A stretch of 64,000 nt of DNA, taken from the NCBI RefSeq assembly GCF_020531845.1, contig NZ_JAJAVF010000001.1:124001-188000 (forward strand). Direction: 5' to 3'. This document shows, piece after piece, positions 17,685-26,095 of the stretch. Source of the stretch: Methylobacillus methanolivorans. Lineage in GTDB: Bacteria > Pseudomonadota > Gammaproteobacteria > Burkholderiales > Methylophilaceae. The notes under the pieces are model-generated. The model had not been told where the DNA came from. It did no database searches and was given only the letters and a program-made list of their open reading frames with translations. A program made the position numbers and the translations under genes. Positions within the stretch are counted from its first letter, which is position 1. The number at the start of each line of letters is the position of its first letter.

Positions 17685-17712
17685 CCTCCCCTTGTGGGAG
17701 GTTTTTCTTTTT
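17685..17712 (+). terminator. Intrinsic terminator upstream of ldhA
   Basis: CCTCCC (17685-17690), loop CTTGT, GGGAGG (17696-17701), then TTTTTCTTTTT. It points along the plus strand, yet no plus-strand gene ends nearby (the last one stops at 15760). It therefore ends either a small RNA or an attenuated ldhA leader. Confidence 0.7.
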
Positions 17713-17810
17713 CCAGTAGCCTGTAACCGCCTATCCCTAAACGCTGAAACTTGGCGCTGATATTGATTGATGCTTTAATCAAGCCAGATATCCCATGTAA
17801 AGGAAACCCC

Positions 17811-18806
17811 ATGCGTATCGTTTTCTTCAGCACCCAGGCCTATGACAGGGAGAGCTTTCTCGCATTTCCCAAGCCCCAGAATGCGGAATTCATTTTTCAG
17901 CAACCCAAGCTCACTACAGATACCGCGGTGCTTGCCGCTGGAGCGGAAGTCGTCTGTGCTTTCATCAATGATGATTTATCTGCTCCGGTGCTAGAGAAAT
18001 TAGCCTCTGGCGGCACCAAGCTGATTGCACTTCGCTCGGCAGGCTATAATCATATTGACCTGGAAGCCGCGCAGAAACTAGGGCTGGCAGTCGCCCGAGT
18101 ACCATCGTATTCACCACATGCCATTGCCGAACATACCGTAGCGCTGATCCTCGCCTTGAACCGGCACCTGACACGTGCCTACAACCGTACGCGCGAAGGC
18201 GACTTCAGCCTGCGCGGCCTAACCGGCTTTGATCTCGTCAACAAGACCGTAGGCGTGATTGGCACCGGGCAGATAGGCGCAGCATTTGCCCGCATCATGG
18301 CGGGATTTGGCTGCAAGGTGCTAGCCTACGATCCCTACCCCAACCCGGAGGTTATCGCGCTAGGAGCATGCTATCTCGATCTTGATACATTGCTGGCACA
18401 ATCGCATATTGTCAGCCTGCACTGCCCGCTGAGCCCAGCAACGCATCACCTGATCAATGCTAACTCACTCGCCCACATGCGGCGTGGCAGTATGCTGATC
18501 AATACCAGTCGCGGCGCATTAGTGGATACACCTGCAGTGATTGATGCCTTGAAAAGCGGCCATCTAGGTTACCTGGGGCTAGATGTTTATGAAGAAGAAG
18601 CGGACCTGTTCTTCGAGGATTTATCGGATTTTCCGTTGCAAGACGACGTACTGGCGCGCCTGCTGACCTTCCCCAACGTCATCATCACTGCGCATCAGGC
18701 GTTCCTCACACGTGAAGCGCTGGATGCCATTGCCAGCACCACCTTGTCCAATATCGAGCAATGGGCAACGGGCACGCCGCAAAACCTGGTCAGGCTGGAA
18801 GCATGA
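17811..18806 (+). CDS. ldhA: D-lactate dehydrogenase, NAD-dependent
   Basis: Reduces pyruvate to D-lactate. 331 aa from the ATG at 17811, behind an AAAGGA ribosome site; this start aligns with E. coli LdhA (MKLAVYST there, MRIVFFST here). The D-2-hydroxyacid dehydrogenase blocks are present: VIGTGQIG nucleotide loop, catalytic Arg in INTSRGALVD, Glu in DVYEEEADLFFED, and His in TAHQAFLT. A TTGAT/ATCAA inverted repeat (17767-17782) lies upstream. The stop overlaps the next start (ATGA), so the DUF1971 gene is coupled. Confidence 0.93.
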   Translation: MRIVFFSTQAYDRESFLAFPKPQNAEFIFQQPKLTTDTAVLAAGAEVVCAFINDDLSAPVLEKLASGGTKLIALRSAGYNHIDLEAAQKLGLAVARVPSYSPHAIAEHTVALILALNRHLTRAYNRTREGDFSLRGLTGFDLVNKTVGVIGTGQIGAAFARIMAGFGCKVLAYDPYPNPEVIALGACYLDLDTLLAQSHIVSLHCPLSPATHHLINANSLAHMRRGSMLINTSRGALVDTPAVIDALKSGHLGYLGLDVYEEEADLFFEDLSDFPLQDDVLARLLTFPNVIITAHQAFLTREALDAIASTTLSNIEQWATGTPQNLVRLEA

Positions 18807-19120
18807 GCATGGACTTGATCCCACACCAATTACCCGAGGGCTTGCAGGCCTACAAGCGCACGCCGGACTTTACTCCCGAGAACCTGCCTGCGGCCCTGCA
18901 ATCACAACACTCAACCAAAGCCGGTGTCTGGGGTCTACTGCATGTATTGGAGGGGCAAGTGACCTACCACCTCGCTCCGCCACACCAGGCATCGGCAATC
19001 GCCAATGCGGGCGACAGCATCGTTATCCTGCCGGAGATCGTGCACTGGGTAGCATTCAGCCACCCCGGCAGGTTTTATGTCGAATTTTACCGAGAAATGA
19101 CACCTGCACCCTCAAGCTGA
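18803..19120 (+). CDS. DUF1971 (YeaR/TehB-like cupin) protein
   Basis: Small beta-barrel protein of 105 aa starting at the ATG that overlaps the ldhA stop. The DUF1971 pattern LPEGLQAYKRTPDFT, STKAGVWGLLHVLEGQVTYHL and HWVAF near the end is clear. Related domains occur in YeaR and at the N-terminus of some TehB proteins; the biochemical role is unsettled. Position behind ldhA suggests expression under low oxygen or fermentative conditions (inference). Confidence 0.87.
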   Translation: MSMDLIPHQLPEGLQAYKRTPDFTPENLPAALQSQHSTKAGVWGLLHVLEGQVTYHLAPPHQASAIANAGDSIVILPEIVHWVAFSHPGRFYVEFYREMTPAPSS

Positions 19121-19573
19121 ATTGTCACGCGAGAAGGTGGATTTCAAGATCAGTACCGCACCCTTGCCAAATCCATAACTGGTAGTAATCAGGCTCGCGA
19201 ACAAATAGTATTGAAACAAATGCTGCGCCAAATGTTGCGGCGGCTCGGCCTTATCCAGCAAAGGAAATATGCCCATCAACAGGAACAGGCTAGAGTTGGT
19301 AAACGCTCCCACCACCATAGCCCAACGCACATGCCAAGGAAATGGCACCCGCGTCGCGTAATACCCTAGGATCAAGGCCGACATCAGCAGGAAATCGATA
19401 TGCGCCTGCAATATCCGCGTTTGCTTGCCCTGAAAAATATCCGGCAGGCCTGGTACGCCGAAATTCAAGCCTACCATGCACCAGGCCAGGATCAACGCCA
19501 TGATCATCCACAGGCAAGCGCCCCTTAACATGACGATATTGGTATTTACTGCGTTTTTTGCTGTTGATTCCAT
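19112..19573 (-). CDS. Small four-helix membrane protein
   Basis: Protein of 153 aa with four likely transmembrane helices (about 15-37, 57-75, 84-104, 118-140). A His lies near the start of helix 2 (QAHIDFLL). Layout and the placed His faintly recall the StyC-type styrene-oxide isomerase family, but I cannot support that name. Convergent with the DUF1971 gene, with a 9-base overlap of ends. It diverges from the AraC-type regulator at 19730, which may control it. Confidence 0.7.
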   Translation of the reverse strand: MESTAKNAVNTNIVMLRGACLWMIMALILAWCMVGLNFGVPGLPDIFQGKQTRILQAHIDFLLMSALILGYYATRVPFPWHVRWAMVVGAFTNSSLFLLMGIFPLLDKAEPPQHLAQHLFQYYLFASLITTSYGFGKGAVLILKSTFSRDNSA

Positions 19574-19729
19574 ATAAGCTCCTCGTTCATCCGGGGCACA
19601 TTATGGAATCTTCATCGTTGCTCATCTTGCCTAGCACGGTACAAAAAGTTGTCCAAAACGGTACTTTGCCGATTTACCGCACCACCAGCTTTCACTACCA
19701 TACATGCATTATCCTGGAGGTCTCTCACT

Positions 19730-20722
19730 ATGCAAGCCGTATCGCCATCACGCCCGGAAGCATTGTTCCTCAGCACCCAACAGCAGCCGGCACACTTACG
19801 CCACGACTGGCTGCAAGAGACCATTTCCCAGGAATATACCCATGTCGCCATCCGTGCCAGCCGCCAAACACCACTGTTCAATGAAATGACGATATACCCA
19901 TGGCAACAGATGCGGCTTTCCATCATTCACTCCAACGGCATCACCATCCAGCGTCGCCCAGGTGAATGCGGCCACAGCAGCCAAGATGCCTATTTCGCCG
20001 TCATCCTGCTCGCAGGCCAATACCAGCTCGAACAACATGGCAGGGAGGCTTTCCTGCAGCCTGGCGACATGGCTTTATACGATGCCACGCGTGCGCACCA
20101 CATCCACAGCCCCGGCGCCTTTTCCAAATTGATCGTTTCCATCCCGCGCCCGCTGCTACGCGGACAGTTAGCAGGTGTAGAACATTGCACAGCACGCCGC
20201 ATCGTCGGTACGGAGGGCATGCCAGCCATCGGCACCGGGTTTATTCGCTCGGTCGCGCAACATGCTAACGGACTCGGCCAACAAGCATTCAACCAGCTTG
20301 CGCCCCAGGCGCTGGAATTACTGGCAGCTTCGCTTGCCCAGTCCTGCCCTGGCGATATCAAGATTGGCCGCAGCCGCTCCGCCTCGCTACATCGCGTCAA
20401 ACGGTACATTGAAGCCCACCTGCATGAAACCGGGCTGGACATGCGAACAATTGTCGATGGTACCGGCCTGAGCAGTCGCTACATCACCAGCTTGTTCACC
20501 GATGACGATATGTCACCCATGCGCCATGTCTGGCAACGTCGGCTGGAAAAATGCCGACAGGCGCTGCTAGCTCCTGCCCAACACCACCAGGATATTGCCC
20601 AAATTGCCTATCAATGGGGCTTTAGCGACCAGGCGCATTTCAGTCGCAGCTTCAAGCAGGCTTTTGGCTTATCTCCTCGCGCTTATCGCGCATCGAAAAC
20701 CCTATCCTTTTCCACGACGTAA
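19730..20722 (+). CDS. AraC-family transcriptional regulator
   Basis: About 330 aa from the ATG at 19730, which has a strong GGAGG site; longer upstream frames lack one. The N-terminal ~190 residues form an AraC-binding-like (FeaR-type) cupin domain (YFAVILLAGQYQLEQ, PGDMALYDATRAH). The C-terminal ~110 residues carry the two helix-turn-helix motifs, ending DIAQIAYQWGFSDQAHFSRSFKQAFGLSPRAYR. Effector unknown. The divergent small membrane protein gene is the natural target candidate. Confidence 0.9.
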   Translation: MQAVSPSRPEALFLSTQQQPAHLRHDWLQETISQEYTHVAIRASRQTPLFNEMTIYPWQQMRLSIIHSNGITIQRRPGECGHSSQDAYFAVILLAGQYQLEQHGREAFLQPGDMALYDATRAHHIHSPGAFSKLIVSIPRPLLRGQLAGVEHCTARRIVGTEGMPAIGTGFIRSVAQHANGLGQQAFNQLAPQALELLAASLAQSCPGDIKIGRSRSASLHRVKRYIEAHLHETGLDMRTIVDGTGLSSRYITSLFTDDDMSPMRHVWQRRLEKCRQALLAPAQHHQDIAQIAYQWGFSDQAHFSRSFKQAFGLSPRAYRASKTLSFSTT

Positions 20723-20919
20723 TCAAGCAAACGGTCTATCCGCGGCGCAATCAAAACAATCGCCAGGAACACCACTGGCCACGCCGTCATGAAAGCGTGG
20801 CACCATTGGGACAGAAACACTTGGGCCGGAACACCACGCAATCCCATGATCACAGCTGACACCAATAAAGAAGTAGTTGCCGACATGATCAGGGCAAACA
20901 AGGGCTTGCGGTATCTCAT
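20683..20919 (-). CDS. DUF2798 membrane protein
   Basis: About 78 aa starting MRYRKPLF behind an AAGG site. Two transmembrane helices with the family features SATTSLLVSAVIMGLRG and WPVVFLAIVLIAPRIDRLLD. Its end overlaps the AraC-type gene on the other strand by 40 bases. It lies 32 bases after the SDR gene on the same strand, so both are probably under the TetR-type repressor at 21807. Confidence 0.82.
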   Translation of the reverse strand: MRYRKPLFALIMSATTSLLVSAVIMGLRGVPAQVFLSQWCHAFMTAWPVVFLAIVLIAPRIDRLLDYVVEKDRVFDAR

Positions 20920-20951
20920 ATGCAAGCGCCTTGCCTTCACGCTAGGCACTC

Positions 20952-21692
20952 CTACCAAGGCAAGGCCTCGCCATCATGAAAAAAGCCCCCATTTGGCCCT
21001 TCGGCTGGCAAAGTGGCCAACTGGACACTGGTCTTGCCGCTTCCCTCAACCTCCATCGGTGCATGCTCGCCTCCCAAAGCAGTCTTGACCCAGCCAGGAT
21101 GGGCCGCATTCACCTTGATCCCAGTATGCTTGAGTTCATGCGCAAGATGCACCGTATACGCATTCAAGGCCGTCTTGGAGGTATTGTAGGCAACGCTCTT
21201 GGCCTGTTCGATAGGAGAGTCTGGCATGCTATGCAGGGTCAGCGAGCCCAGAATGCTGGAGAGGTTGACGATCCTGCCTGCCGGGGAACGCCGGATCAAT
21301 GGTAGCAATGCTTGGGTCAACTCGACGACGGCAAAGAAATTGACTTCAAAAGTGTCCCGCAACACCTGCGCCTCTACCGAGCTACTATTGTTGCCGCCCA
21401 CCAGGTCTTCTTTCAGGATGCCCGCATTATTGACAAGGATATCCAACTTGCCGCAATGCTGCTCGACGAAAGCCGCCACTTGCGTAGCGCTGCCTGGTTT
21501 TCCGGCGTCATAGGACACCACTGTCGCCTGGATACCAAGTGCCTGTAATTTTTCTGCGGCACTTTGCCCTCCCGCGAGATCGCGTACCGCCAATATCACG
21601 TGAATGCCCTGCTCGCCCAACGCTCTCGCTGTTTCAAATCCGATGCCGCGATTGGCGCCCGTAATCAATGCCACCTGCTGAGTGTTGCCCAT
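20952..21692 (-). CDS. Short-chain dehydrogenase/reductase (carbonyl reductase-like)
   Basis: Classical SDR of 246 aa. Cofactor loop TGANRGIG with a following basic segment suggesting NADP preference, NNAG at about 87-90, catalytic Ser in NLSSILG, and Tyr-x3-Lys in YNTSKTA. Sequence order and the VNAAHPGWVKT segment resemble carbonyl reductases. Divergent from a TetR-type regulator, with two matching operators between them. Substrate unknown. Confidence 0.91.
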   Translation of the reverse strand: MGNTQQVALITGANRGIGFETARALGEQGIHVILAVRDLAGGQSAAEKLQALGIQATVVSYDAGKPGSATQVAAFVEQHCGKLDILVNNAGILKEDLVGGNNSSSVEAQVLRDTFEVNFFAVVELTQALLPLIRRSPAGRIVNLSSILGSLTLHSMPDSPIEQAKSVAYNTSKTALNAYTVHLAHELKHTGIKVNAAHPGWVKTALGGEHAPMEVEGSGKTSVQLATLPAEGPNGGFFHDGEALPW

Positions 21693-21712
21693 GCTGCTCT
21701 CCTATAATTTTG

Positions 21713-21724
21713 TACCAAATGGTA
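21713..21724. promoter_or_regulatory. Operator candidate 1, TACCA-AA-TGGTA
   Basis: Perfect inverted repeat TACCAAATGGTA located about 20 bases upstream of the SDR start codon. The same motif recurs 54 bases away. Expected binding site of the TetR-family protein encoded divergently. Confidence 0.65.
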
Positions 21725-21766
21725 AATAAATAGTAATGCACACGTATTCCGTAGTCAAATATTTTT

Positions 21767-21778
21767 TACCAAGTGGTA
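21767..21778. promoter_or_regulatory. Operator candidate 2, TACCA-AG-TGGTA
   Basis: Second copy of the inverted repeat, TACCAAGTGGTA, about 28 bases before the TetR-type start codon. One operator per divergent promoter would give repression of the SDR operon and autoregulation. Confidence 0.65.
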
Positions 21779-21806
21779 CAATATGTTGATTATTGAGGAT
21801 TCAGGT

Positions 21807-22424
21807 ATGGACATCACAGATCAAAAGAAACGGCGCGGACGCCCCAGCAAGTTTGATGCAGACGCCTCGCTGCAGATTGCCATGCAGCTCTTCTGGGCGC
21901 ATGGATATGAAGGCACATCGATCGCGGATTTGACAGAAGCCATGGGCATCAACAAACCCAGCTTGTATGCCGCTTTTGGTAGCAAAGAGACATTGTTCGA
22001 GAAGGCACTGCAGCAATACATCAGTGGCCCGATTGCATTTGTCAGCGCCGCCTTGGAAGAACCAACCGCTTATCGAGTCGTAGAAAAGTTATTGCTGGAT
22101 AGTGCGCATTTTCTTACCGAGTTAACCACACCCCACGGTTGCATGGTCAATACTGGCTCATTAAACTGTGGGCCGCAGGCCGAGCCCATCAAGGACTTGC
22201 TGGTCGCACGCAGGCAATGGTTTGAAAGCGCATTGATTGCCAGAATGCAGCGTGCCAGAGAAGCTGGGGAATTAGCGGAGGGAACAGATGCGGCCACCCT
22301 TGCCCGCTATGTCGCAACCATCCACCGGGGTATGAGCATACAGGCCGTTAGTGGGGCCTCTCGAGAAGACCTGCTGGCGTTGGGGGAAATGGTATTGAAT
22401 CTATGGCCGGGAAATAAAGATTAA
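21807..22424 (+). CDS. TetR/AcrR-family transcriptional regulator
   Basis: About 205 aa from the ATG at 21807, preceded by GAGG. The N-terminal helix-turn-helix is clear (FDADASLQIAMQLFWAHGYEGTSIADLTEAMGINKPSLYAAFGSKE), with a basic KKRRGRPSK lead. The ligand domain contains HGCMVNTGSLNCGP, typical of the group regulating SDR and redox genes. Its 3' end overlaps rlhA by four bases in convergent orientation. Confidence 0.92.
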   Translation: MDITDQKKRRGRPSKFDADASLQIAMQLFWAHGYEGTSIADLTEAMGINKPSLYAAFGSKETLFEKALQQYISGPIAFVSAALEEPTAYRVVEKLLLDSAHFLTELTTPHGCMVNTGSLNCGPQAEPIKDLLVARRQWFESALIARMQRAREAGELAEGTDAATLARYVATIHRGMSIQAVSGASREDLLALGEMVLNLWPGNKD

Positions 22425-24340
22425 GCAGGGCGCTTGGCAAAAAACTGCACCGGCTGTGGTGGTGGCATTTGCAGCACATTCTTGCGTACTTTGCCCATCA
22501 CGTGCATTTCGCAGCGCTTGCAGTCAAACTTGAGGCTGATCCTGTCCTTGCCGCTGATCAGGGTCATGGGCTCAGCGGTAATCGTGCCTTGCACGCCGAT
22601 CACGCCCTTGGCTTCCTTCGGACACATGGCAAAGCTGTAGCGCAAGCAGTGCTTGGTGATCATCACCGGCACGTCACCCAACTCCTCATTGGCTTCATAG
22701 GCAGCGGCTATGGCCTTGACGCCATGTTTCTCGTAAAAAGCCCGCGCCTGTTTGTTGTAGACGTTGGATAAATAGCTCAAGGTATCTTGCGGATATTGCG
22801 CAGGTGGTTCCACAGGAGTACCTGGTTGCGGGCGCTGGTATCCAATCAAGCGGGTAGCTTCCAGTTGTTCCATTACTTCGCGACGCAGCTGATTGATCGT
22901 CGAGGCTGGCACGAACCATGGCTGGCTTAACTGCAAGCTGATCGCAGTCGCTGCAAAATCGGTATTGCCGAGCTTGCCAAGGTTTTCACGCAAGCTGGCT
23001 TCGGCTTTTTCCTGATGTTGCGCAGGCTGTTTTTCTGCCTGGCATTGGGCATGAGCCATAAAGCCGTCTTCATCCGAAACGGTGAGGGAAAAACCATCAT
23101 ACGTTTCCTGCAACACCAACTCCACGGCGATCTTGCGCACGGCAGAATCTTTTTCCAGCAAGCGCATAAAAGCCTGGTCGCGGTTGCGGTACACCTTCAT
23201 GTTGCGGCGTATATCCTGCGGCATTTCGTTGGGGTACAGACGATTATCCTGCACTGTGTTGATGCGCATGCCCACCAGCTCCTTGTGCACATCAAAGAAG
23301 CATACGCCATCGCCGTTGTGCAATTCCAATGAGGTTTCCACCTCAAAGTAGTCCTTGCCTACCTTGGTCACGCGACCAATTTCCTCACCAGAGAATTTGG
23401 GCGTATCAAAGGCCCCCACATCCTCGCCCCGTCCATGAACGAAATATTCTGTGGTGCTGCGATTAAAGGTTTTTTCCGGCTGTGGGGTAAAGCTGTAGAT
23501 TGGCCGACCTGAAGAAGCGCGGTAATACCCAGGAGTATCTTCCAGGATTTCATCCAGCAACTGGCGGTAATGCGCGGTAGCATTTTTCACATAGGCCAGA
23601 TCCTTGTAGCGCCCTTCTATCTTGAAGGCGCTCACACCTGCATCTACCAATGCGCGCAGGTTGGCGCTTTGATCGTTGTCCTTCATCGACAATAAATGCT
23701 TGTCCTTGGCCAGGATACGACCCTGGCTGTCTTCCAGCGTGTAAGGCAAACGGCACTCCTGCGAGCACTCGCCACGATTGGCGCTGCGGCCGGTGTGGGC
23801 ATGACTGATATAACACTGACCGCTGAACGCTACACACAGCGCACCATGGATAAAAAATTCCAGGTTGCACTGGGTCGCAGCGGCCACCTGGCGGATGGTG
23901 TTAAGGTCCATCTCACGCGCGAGGACAATCTGCGTGAAGCCGACCTGGTCAAGGAACACGGCTTTGTCTACGGTACGAATGTCGGTCTGCGTGCTGGCAT
24001 GCAGCTGGATAGGCGGAATATCCATCTGCAACAAGCCCATGTCCTGCACAATCAGCGCATCCACACCAGCGTCATAAAGCTGCCAGGCCGTCTGCCGCGC
24101 GGTTTCCAGCTCGTTATCATGGAAGATAGTGTTAAATGCGACGAACACTTCGGCATGATAGCGATGTGCATGCTTGACCAAGCGAGCGATGTCTTCCACC
24201 GAATTTTCCGCCTTGGCACGCGCGCCGAAAGCCGGGCCACCGATATACACTGCATCTGCGCCATGATTGATCGCTGCAATGCCGTAATCAGCATTGCGGG
24301 CTGGGGCTAGCAGTTCAAGGTGGCGACGGCTTTGGGTCAT
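22421..24340 (-). CDS. rlhA: 23S rRNA 5-hydroxycytidine synthase, U32 family
   Basis: U32-family protein that forms 5-hydroxycytidine at C2501 of 23S rRNA in E. coli (RlhA, formerly YdcP). About 639 aa from the Met at 24340, aligning with E. coli at HLELLAPARNADYG. Signature blocks: GADAVYIGGPAFGAR, ELHASTQ-type IQLHASTQTDIRT, FIHGALCVAFSGQCYISH and GRSANRGECSQECRLPY, whose Cys residues probably bind an iron-sulfur cluster, then FKIEGRYKDLAYVK. Full length. Confidence 0.94.
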   Translation of the reverse strand: MTQSRRHLELLAPARNADYGIAAINHGADAVYIGGPAFGARAKAENSVEDIARLVKHAHRYHAEVFVAFNTIFHDNELETARQTAWQLYDAGVDALIVQDMGLLQMDIPPIQLHASTQTDIRTVDKAVFLDQVGFTQIVLAREMDLNTIRQVAAATQCNLEFFIHGALCVAFSGQCYISHAHTGRSANRGECSQECRLPYTLEDSQGRILAKDKHLLSMKDNDQSANLRALVDAGVSAFKIEGRYKDLAYVKNATAHYRQLLDEILEDTPGYYRASSGRPIYSFTPQPEKTFNRSTTEYFVHGRGEDVGAFDTPKFSGEEIGRVTKVGKDYFEVETSLELHNGDGVCFFDVHKELVGMRINTVQDNRLYPNEMPQDIRRNMKVYRNRDQAFMRLLEKDSAVRKIAVELVLQETYDGFSLTVSDEDGFMAHAQCQAEKQPAQHQEKAEASLRENLGKLGNTDFAATAISLQLSQPWFVPASTINQLRREVMEQLEATRLIGYQRPQPGTPVEPPAQYPQDTLSYLSNVYNKQARAFYEKHGVKAIAAAYEANEELGDVPVMITKHCLRYSFAMCPKEAKGVIGVQGTITAEPMTLISGKDRISLKFDCKRCEMHVMGKVRKNVLQMPPPQPVQFFAKRPA

Positions 24341-24467
24341 GATGTGTAGGATGGAAGCGAATAGCAAAAGGATGCGCAATATACCATAATCACGCAAGCG
24401 ATAGCGCCAGATTGCCCAAGCGCATCAATATGATACAAGTCAAAACAACACCATCGGGAGAGACGTC

Positions 24468-24674
24468 ATGCGCATGAACACCATCCGCAATATTTGCTTC
24501 ACCATCTGTATTCTGTGCATCATCGCCAGCCTGCTGCTCGGCGTGGCCATGATCTGGGATTGGGTCAAGGATTCAGACTTCATCCACAAAAGCTTCATGA
24601 CCTTGGGTGCATTATTCGTTGCTTCATTGCTCACCTTATCTGTCGCCAAAAAGCTGGGCGTAAGCAATGATTAA
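24468..24674 (+). CDS. Small membrane protein, 68 aa
   Basis: Two hydrophobic helices (about 8-30 and 43-60) joined by a short polar loop, with a charged C-terminus. GGGAGAG precedes the ATG at good spacing. No family recognised. It lies alone between rlhA and the HPPD-like gene, both on the other strand. Confidence 0.6.
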   Translation: MRMNTIRNICFTICILCIIASLLLGVAMIWDWVKDSDFIHKSFMTLGALFVASLLTLSVAKKLGVSND

Positions 24675-24711
24675 GCAGCAGTTGACCGGCTAACATCAAC
24701 CACTTAACCAA

Positions 24712-25938
24712 TCAGCCCAAGGATGCCCCTGACTTCACGCCTTCCTCACGCCCCGCCGCTTCGGTGAGCACGGCCACATTATCTTTGGTAAAAAAGCCCT
24801 GAAAATCGCCGAAGCGCTGCACGTATTCGACAATCAAGGAAGAATGCTCGGAGGCATTGGAGAATATCTGCTTCAAGCCCTCTTCACGCGAACCAATGAC
24901 GTCGAGCAGGAAACCCTGTCCTTGCGAAGCAATGGCATTCACGACAAATTCAATATGTTCAATCCCATTGCGCTCGCCATCCTTCACCGCGACAGCGATA
25001 TGGTGCAAGCGCGGGCCATAGTTGCGAACGAAAGTCTCTGTGGGGGAAGGCAATTTTTCCAGGTGGTTGACGAAATAAGGCGTGTTATTCGCGGTAAACA
25101 CTTTGGCCGGGCTCTTGAACTCCGGCAAGCCGTGCGCGCTCTTGGTAACGTTGGTAGAAGAGTTCTGGTCAAAGATGTTGTACGCACCCCAGAAATAATA
25201 ACTTGACCAGGAAAGGTATTCCAGAATCGCCACTTCGCGGTTCTGGCTATAAACACGGGTAGCAAGGTGATCAATTGGCAAGAGCAAATCGCCAAAGTCG
25301 AGCTTTTGCTGCAAGGTCTTGGCCGCGTCATAAGCCAGCTGCACTTCACTATCAATCCGGCTCACTCCCAGCGCATACACGCGCATTTCGTCGGGCTTAC
25401 GCTCAAGATAAGCCACAATGTTATGCGTGTAAGGTGAGGGCTTGCTCACTGCCAGGTTACCCGGCAGCTCCAGCTTGCGCACCTCATCCTGGCTAAAAAA
25501 GCGAAACTCGCGTTCCTGCTGCAATTTGACCACATCGTGCAGGTTATCAACACGGATGATCTCGCCCATATATCGGCTATTAGGCTTCTTCGCACCGACC
25601 GGGTAGATTTCATTCAGGCTGCGGAAAATACCGCGCAGGTTCGGGTCTTTCACCTCGCGCACGAGGATATCCGGCGAGTTGAGGTCAATGCGCAAGATAT
25701 GCGTCAGGTGCGTTTCACTTTCCAGCGTCACCAGGTAATGATATGACGTCATGAAGCATAACTCAGCCACATACTTGACTGAATGCCCGGGGTCCACCGT
25801 GATCATCAGTGCATCAATCTCGTGCACCAGAGCCGTCAGGCCCAGCGCGTCCCGCTCCTCCAGTAGCTTGACGAGATATTCCTCGAAAAATGGCGAGTTT
25901 TCCTTATCCCCATGACGGGGGAACTGCAATGAATTCAT
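24712..25938 (-). CDS. HPPD-like VOC-superfamily protein, 408 aa
   Basis: The C-terminal half resembles the catalytic domain of 4-hydroxyphenylpyruvate dioxygenase. A His in LPIDHLATRV, a His in RLHHIAVAVKDG and a Glu in SLIVEYVQRFG are placed like the iron-binding His-His-Glu triad, and GDFQGFFTKDNVAVLTEA parallels the family's closing helix. The N-terminal ~200 residues are longer and not typical of HPPD. It is therefore probably a non-haem iron dioxygenase or relative with another substrate. No tyrosine-degradation genes are nearby. Confidence 0.72.
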   Translation of the reverse strand: MNSLQFPRHGDKENSPFFEEYLVKLLEERDALGLTALVHEIDALMITVDPGHSVKYVAELCFMTSYHYLVTLESETHLTHILRIDLNSPDILVREVKDPNLRGIFRSLNEIYPVGAKKPNSRYMGEIIRVDNLHDVVKLQQEREFRFFSQDEVRKLELPGNLAVSKPSPYTHNIVAYLERKPDEMRVYALGVSRIDSEVQLAYDAAKTLQQKLDFGDLLLPIDHLATRVYSQNREVAILEYLSWSSYYFWGAYNIFDQNSSTNVTKSAHGLPEFKSPAKVFTANNTPYFVNHLEKLPSPTETFVRNYGPRLHHIAVAVKDGERNGIEHIEFVVNAIASQGQGFLLDVIGSREEGLKQIFSNASEHSSLIVEYVQRFGDFQGFFTKDNVAVLTEAAGREEGVKSGASLG

Positions 25939-26095
25939 GATTATTTCTCACACCTCAGAACGAGCATTGAAGAGCACAGCGTTGAAAAATGAGCTTAGGC
26001 CGATGCGACCTGGAGCTTGCAAGGCACATCTGCGCAGACAGTACACCAAGTACGGCAATCAGATGTAGCCGCTAGCAATGCTTGCTTGAAAGCGA

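Noticed and set aside
17767..17782. TTGAT-N6-ATCAA before ldhA as an FNR box
   Set aside because: FNR sites need four bases between the half-sites; here there are six.
17645..17833. Minus-strand frame over the ldhA leader
   Set aside because: It spans the plus-strand terminator and the ldhA start, has no ribosome site and no family features.
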